A stretch of DNA of 7,876 nt from Archaeoglobaceae archaeon (GTDB lineage Archaea; Halobacteriota; Archaeoglobi; Archaeoglobales; JdFR-42): the NCBI GenBank assembly GCA_015523685.1, contig WAJW01000067.1:1-7876 (forward strand). The letters are read 5' to 3'. The notes under the pieces are model-generated. The model worked only from the letters and a program-made list of their open reading frames with translations, was not told the DNA's origin and did not search any database. Shown here piece after piece: positions 6,780 through 7,876 of this stretch (positions are counted from its first letter, which is position 1; every line of letters starts with the position of its first letter). The position numbers were made by a program, and so were the translations under genes.

Positions 6780-7769
6780 ATGTTTGGAATCGAATTTGTC
6801 CCGAACATGGAGATAAGCAAACTTGTGGATTACTGTGTGCTTGCCGAAGAAAATGGATTTGGGGCGGTATGGATAACGGATCATTATAACAACAGAAATG
6901 TGTACGCAACCCTTGCGATGGTTGCAAGCAGAACATCGGAGATAAAGCTTGGTCCCGGAGTGACGAATCCCTACCATATCCATCCGGCCCTGACAGCATC
7001 TGCCATTGCCACGATCAATGAGATATCGGGAGGCAGGGCAATGCTCGGTATAGGTGCGGGTGACAGAACCACACTGGAAAAGCTTGGAATTCAGTGGAAC
7101 AAACCCCTCACGTACATGAGAGAGAGTGTGGAGGTTATAAGACAGCTTCTTGAAGGTAAGAGCGTGAACTATGATGGAAAGGTTGTCAGGATACAGGGTG
7201 CAAGACTGGATTTCAAGGCAGGAGATGTCCCGATATACATAGGTGCGCAGGGCGCCAAAATGCTCGAACTGGCAGGTCAGCTTGGAAATGGAGTTCTTGT
7301 AAATGCCAGTCACCCGAAGGATTTTGAATTTGCGGTCAGCCAGGTTAAGAAAGGGATGGAGAAAGCAGGAAAGACCGAGTTTGATGTTGTTGCTTACACT
7401 TCCATGAGCGTTGATAATGACGCCCAGAAAGCCAGAAATTCTGCAAAAATAGTGGTGGCATTCATCGTGGCAGGAAGTCCCGACATGGTATTTGAAAGGC
7501 ATGGTATACCGTTAGAAGATGTTTCAAAGGTTCGGGAGGCACTCAATAACGCATTCACAAAAGGAGACTGGCCTGGAGTCGGGAAAGCTGTGACTGACGA
7601 CATGCTTGAGGCATTCTCAATCGCGGGCTCACCCGATGAGGTAACCGAAAAGGTAATTGAGCTGAAGAAAATTGGAGTTACGCAGGTTGTTGCAGGAAGT
7701 CCAATCGGGCCAAGCAAGAAAGATGCCATTAAACTGATAGGCAGTGAGATAATACCCAAGCTGGCCTGA
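6780..7769 (+). CDS. mer: F420-dependent 5,10-methylene-tetrahydromethanopterin reductase (Mer)
   Basis: This cytosolic enzyme interconverts methylene- and methyl-tetrahydromethanopterin using coenzyme F420. In methanogens it runs in the reductive direction; in Archaeoglobus-type sulfate reducers it runs oxidatively during lactate oxidation through the acetyl-CoA pathway. It has 329 residues, the family length, and a luciferase-like (LLM) TIM barrel. Diagnostic segments are MFGIEFVPNM at the start, WITDHYNNRNVY (31-42), KLGPGVTNPYHIHPALTASA (56-75), EISGGRAMLGIGAGD (81-95), VPIYIGAQG (150-158), VVAFIVAGSP (225-234), ALNNAFTKGDW (254-264) and GVTQVVAGSPIGPSKKDA (299-316). I prefer ATG 6780 over the adjacent ATG 6777 because GGTGA (6771-6775) is then four bases upstream, as in the surface-protein gene; the difference is one residue. 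A T-rich terminator follows. It is a single-gene unit divergent from the DUF89 phosphatase gene. Confidence 0.95.
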   Translation: MFGIEFVPNMEISKLVDYCVLAEENGFGAVWITDHYNNRNVYATLAMVASRTSEIKLGPGVTNPYHIHPALTASAIATINEISGGRAMLGIGAGDRTTLEKLGIQWNKPLTYMRESVEVIRQLLEGKSVNYDGKVVRIQGARLDFKAGDVPIYIGAQGAKMLELAGQLGNGVLVNASHPKDFEFAVSQVKKGMEKAGKTEFDVVAYTSMSVDNDAQKARNSAKIVVAFIVAGSPDMVFERHGIPLEDVSKVREALNNAFTKGDWPGVGKAVTDDMLEAFSIAGSPDEVTEKVIELKKIGVTQVVAGSPIGPSKKDAIKLIGSEIIPKLA

Positions 7770-7774
7770 ATACC

Positions 7775-7792
7775 TTTATTTTAACATTTTTT
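7775..7792 (+). terminator. T-rich archaeal terminator after mer
   Basis: Just after the mer stop the plus strand has TTTATTTTAACATTTTTT (runs of three, four and six T). Archaeal RNA polymerase is known to stop at such runs without a hairpin. It lies in the short gap before the convergent gene at the window end. Confidence 0.55.
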
Positions 7793-7802
7793 CCCTGAGG
7801 TT

Positions 7803-7876
7803 TCAGTTATCGATTATCAGTTCCACATCAAAATTCTTTTCGGCAAGTTCAGAGAGTTCCGCTTTCAATCTCTCAA
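7803..7876 (-). CDS. Partial gene, last 23 codons only, function unknown
   Basis: The minus strand is open from the window edge to a TGA at 7803-7805 and encodes ERLKAELSELAEKNFDVELI followed by IDN. The segment looks like an amphipathic helix leading into a beta strand, with codon use like the neighbouring genes. The other two minus-strand frames are short or broken here, and the stop sits just beyond the mer terminator, as expected of a convergent gene. The piece is too short to assign to a family. Confidence 0.6.
   Translation of the reverse strand, partial: ERLKAELSELAEKNFDVELIIDN

Noticed and set aside
6765..7502. A 245-codon open frame on the minus strand
   Set aside because: It is antisense to mer, which is unmistakable, and its His/Cys/Ser-rich translation resembles no protein family.
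1..7876. CRISPR arrays, tRNA or rRNA genes, insertion sequences
   Set aside because: I saw no regularly spaced direct repeats, no tRNA-like arms with a T-loop motif, and no transposase or flanking terminal repeats.

Overview
The window looks like a euryarchaeal chromosome, most likely Archaeoglobales (Archaeoglobus, Geoglobus or Ferroglobus) or a close relative. Four things point there: an F420-dependent methylene-tetrahydromethanopterin reductase (Mer) gene, archaeal promoters (AT-rich TATA boxes about 25 bases before leaderless or short-leader starts), GGTGA-type ribosome binding sites, and AGA/AGG/ATA-rich codon use at moderate GC. This assignment rests on protein resemblance recalled without a database search.

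Layout. Bases 1-889 (minus strand) hold a metallo-beta-lactamase-fold hydrolase. Its reading frame is broken near its 3' end: the conserved C-terminal tail continues in another frame to the window edge. Bases 890-1116 are non-coding. Bases 1117-5007 (minus strand) are a compact two-gene operon: an exported, multi-domain COG1361-type surface protein with a PGF-CTERM sorting tail, then three bases later a 12-helix RND transporter of the HAE3/MMPL type. Divergent from it, bases 5071-5787 (plus strand) encode a short TrmB-family regulator. The 63-base gap between them carries a TATA element usable in both directions and a perfect 7+7 inverted repeat, the best operator candidate in the window. Bases 5784-6647 (minus strand) encode a DUF89 metal-dependent phosphatase whose stop codon overlaps the regulator's stop. 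It is divergent from mer (6780-7769, plus strand), and their shared 132-base gap has separate TATA boxes and a second inverted repeat. The window closes with a T-rich terminator and the last 23 codons of an unidentified minus-strand gene.

How the genes fit together. The regulator, surface protein and RND pump form a plausible self-contained envelope or export module. The regulator would sense a ligand through its C-terminal domain and control both itself and the operon from the intergenic inverted repeat. The surface protein, anchored by a sorting signal outside the membrane, would serve the pump in a cell with no outer membrane. This module is the most interesting system here; its substrate cannot be read from the sequence. 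Mer is core C1 metabolism. The neighbouring DUF89 phosphatase may be a metabolite-repair enzyme, but a functional link to Mer is only an inference from position.
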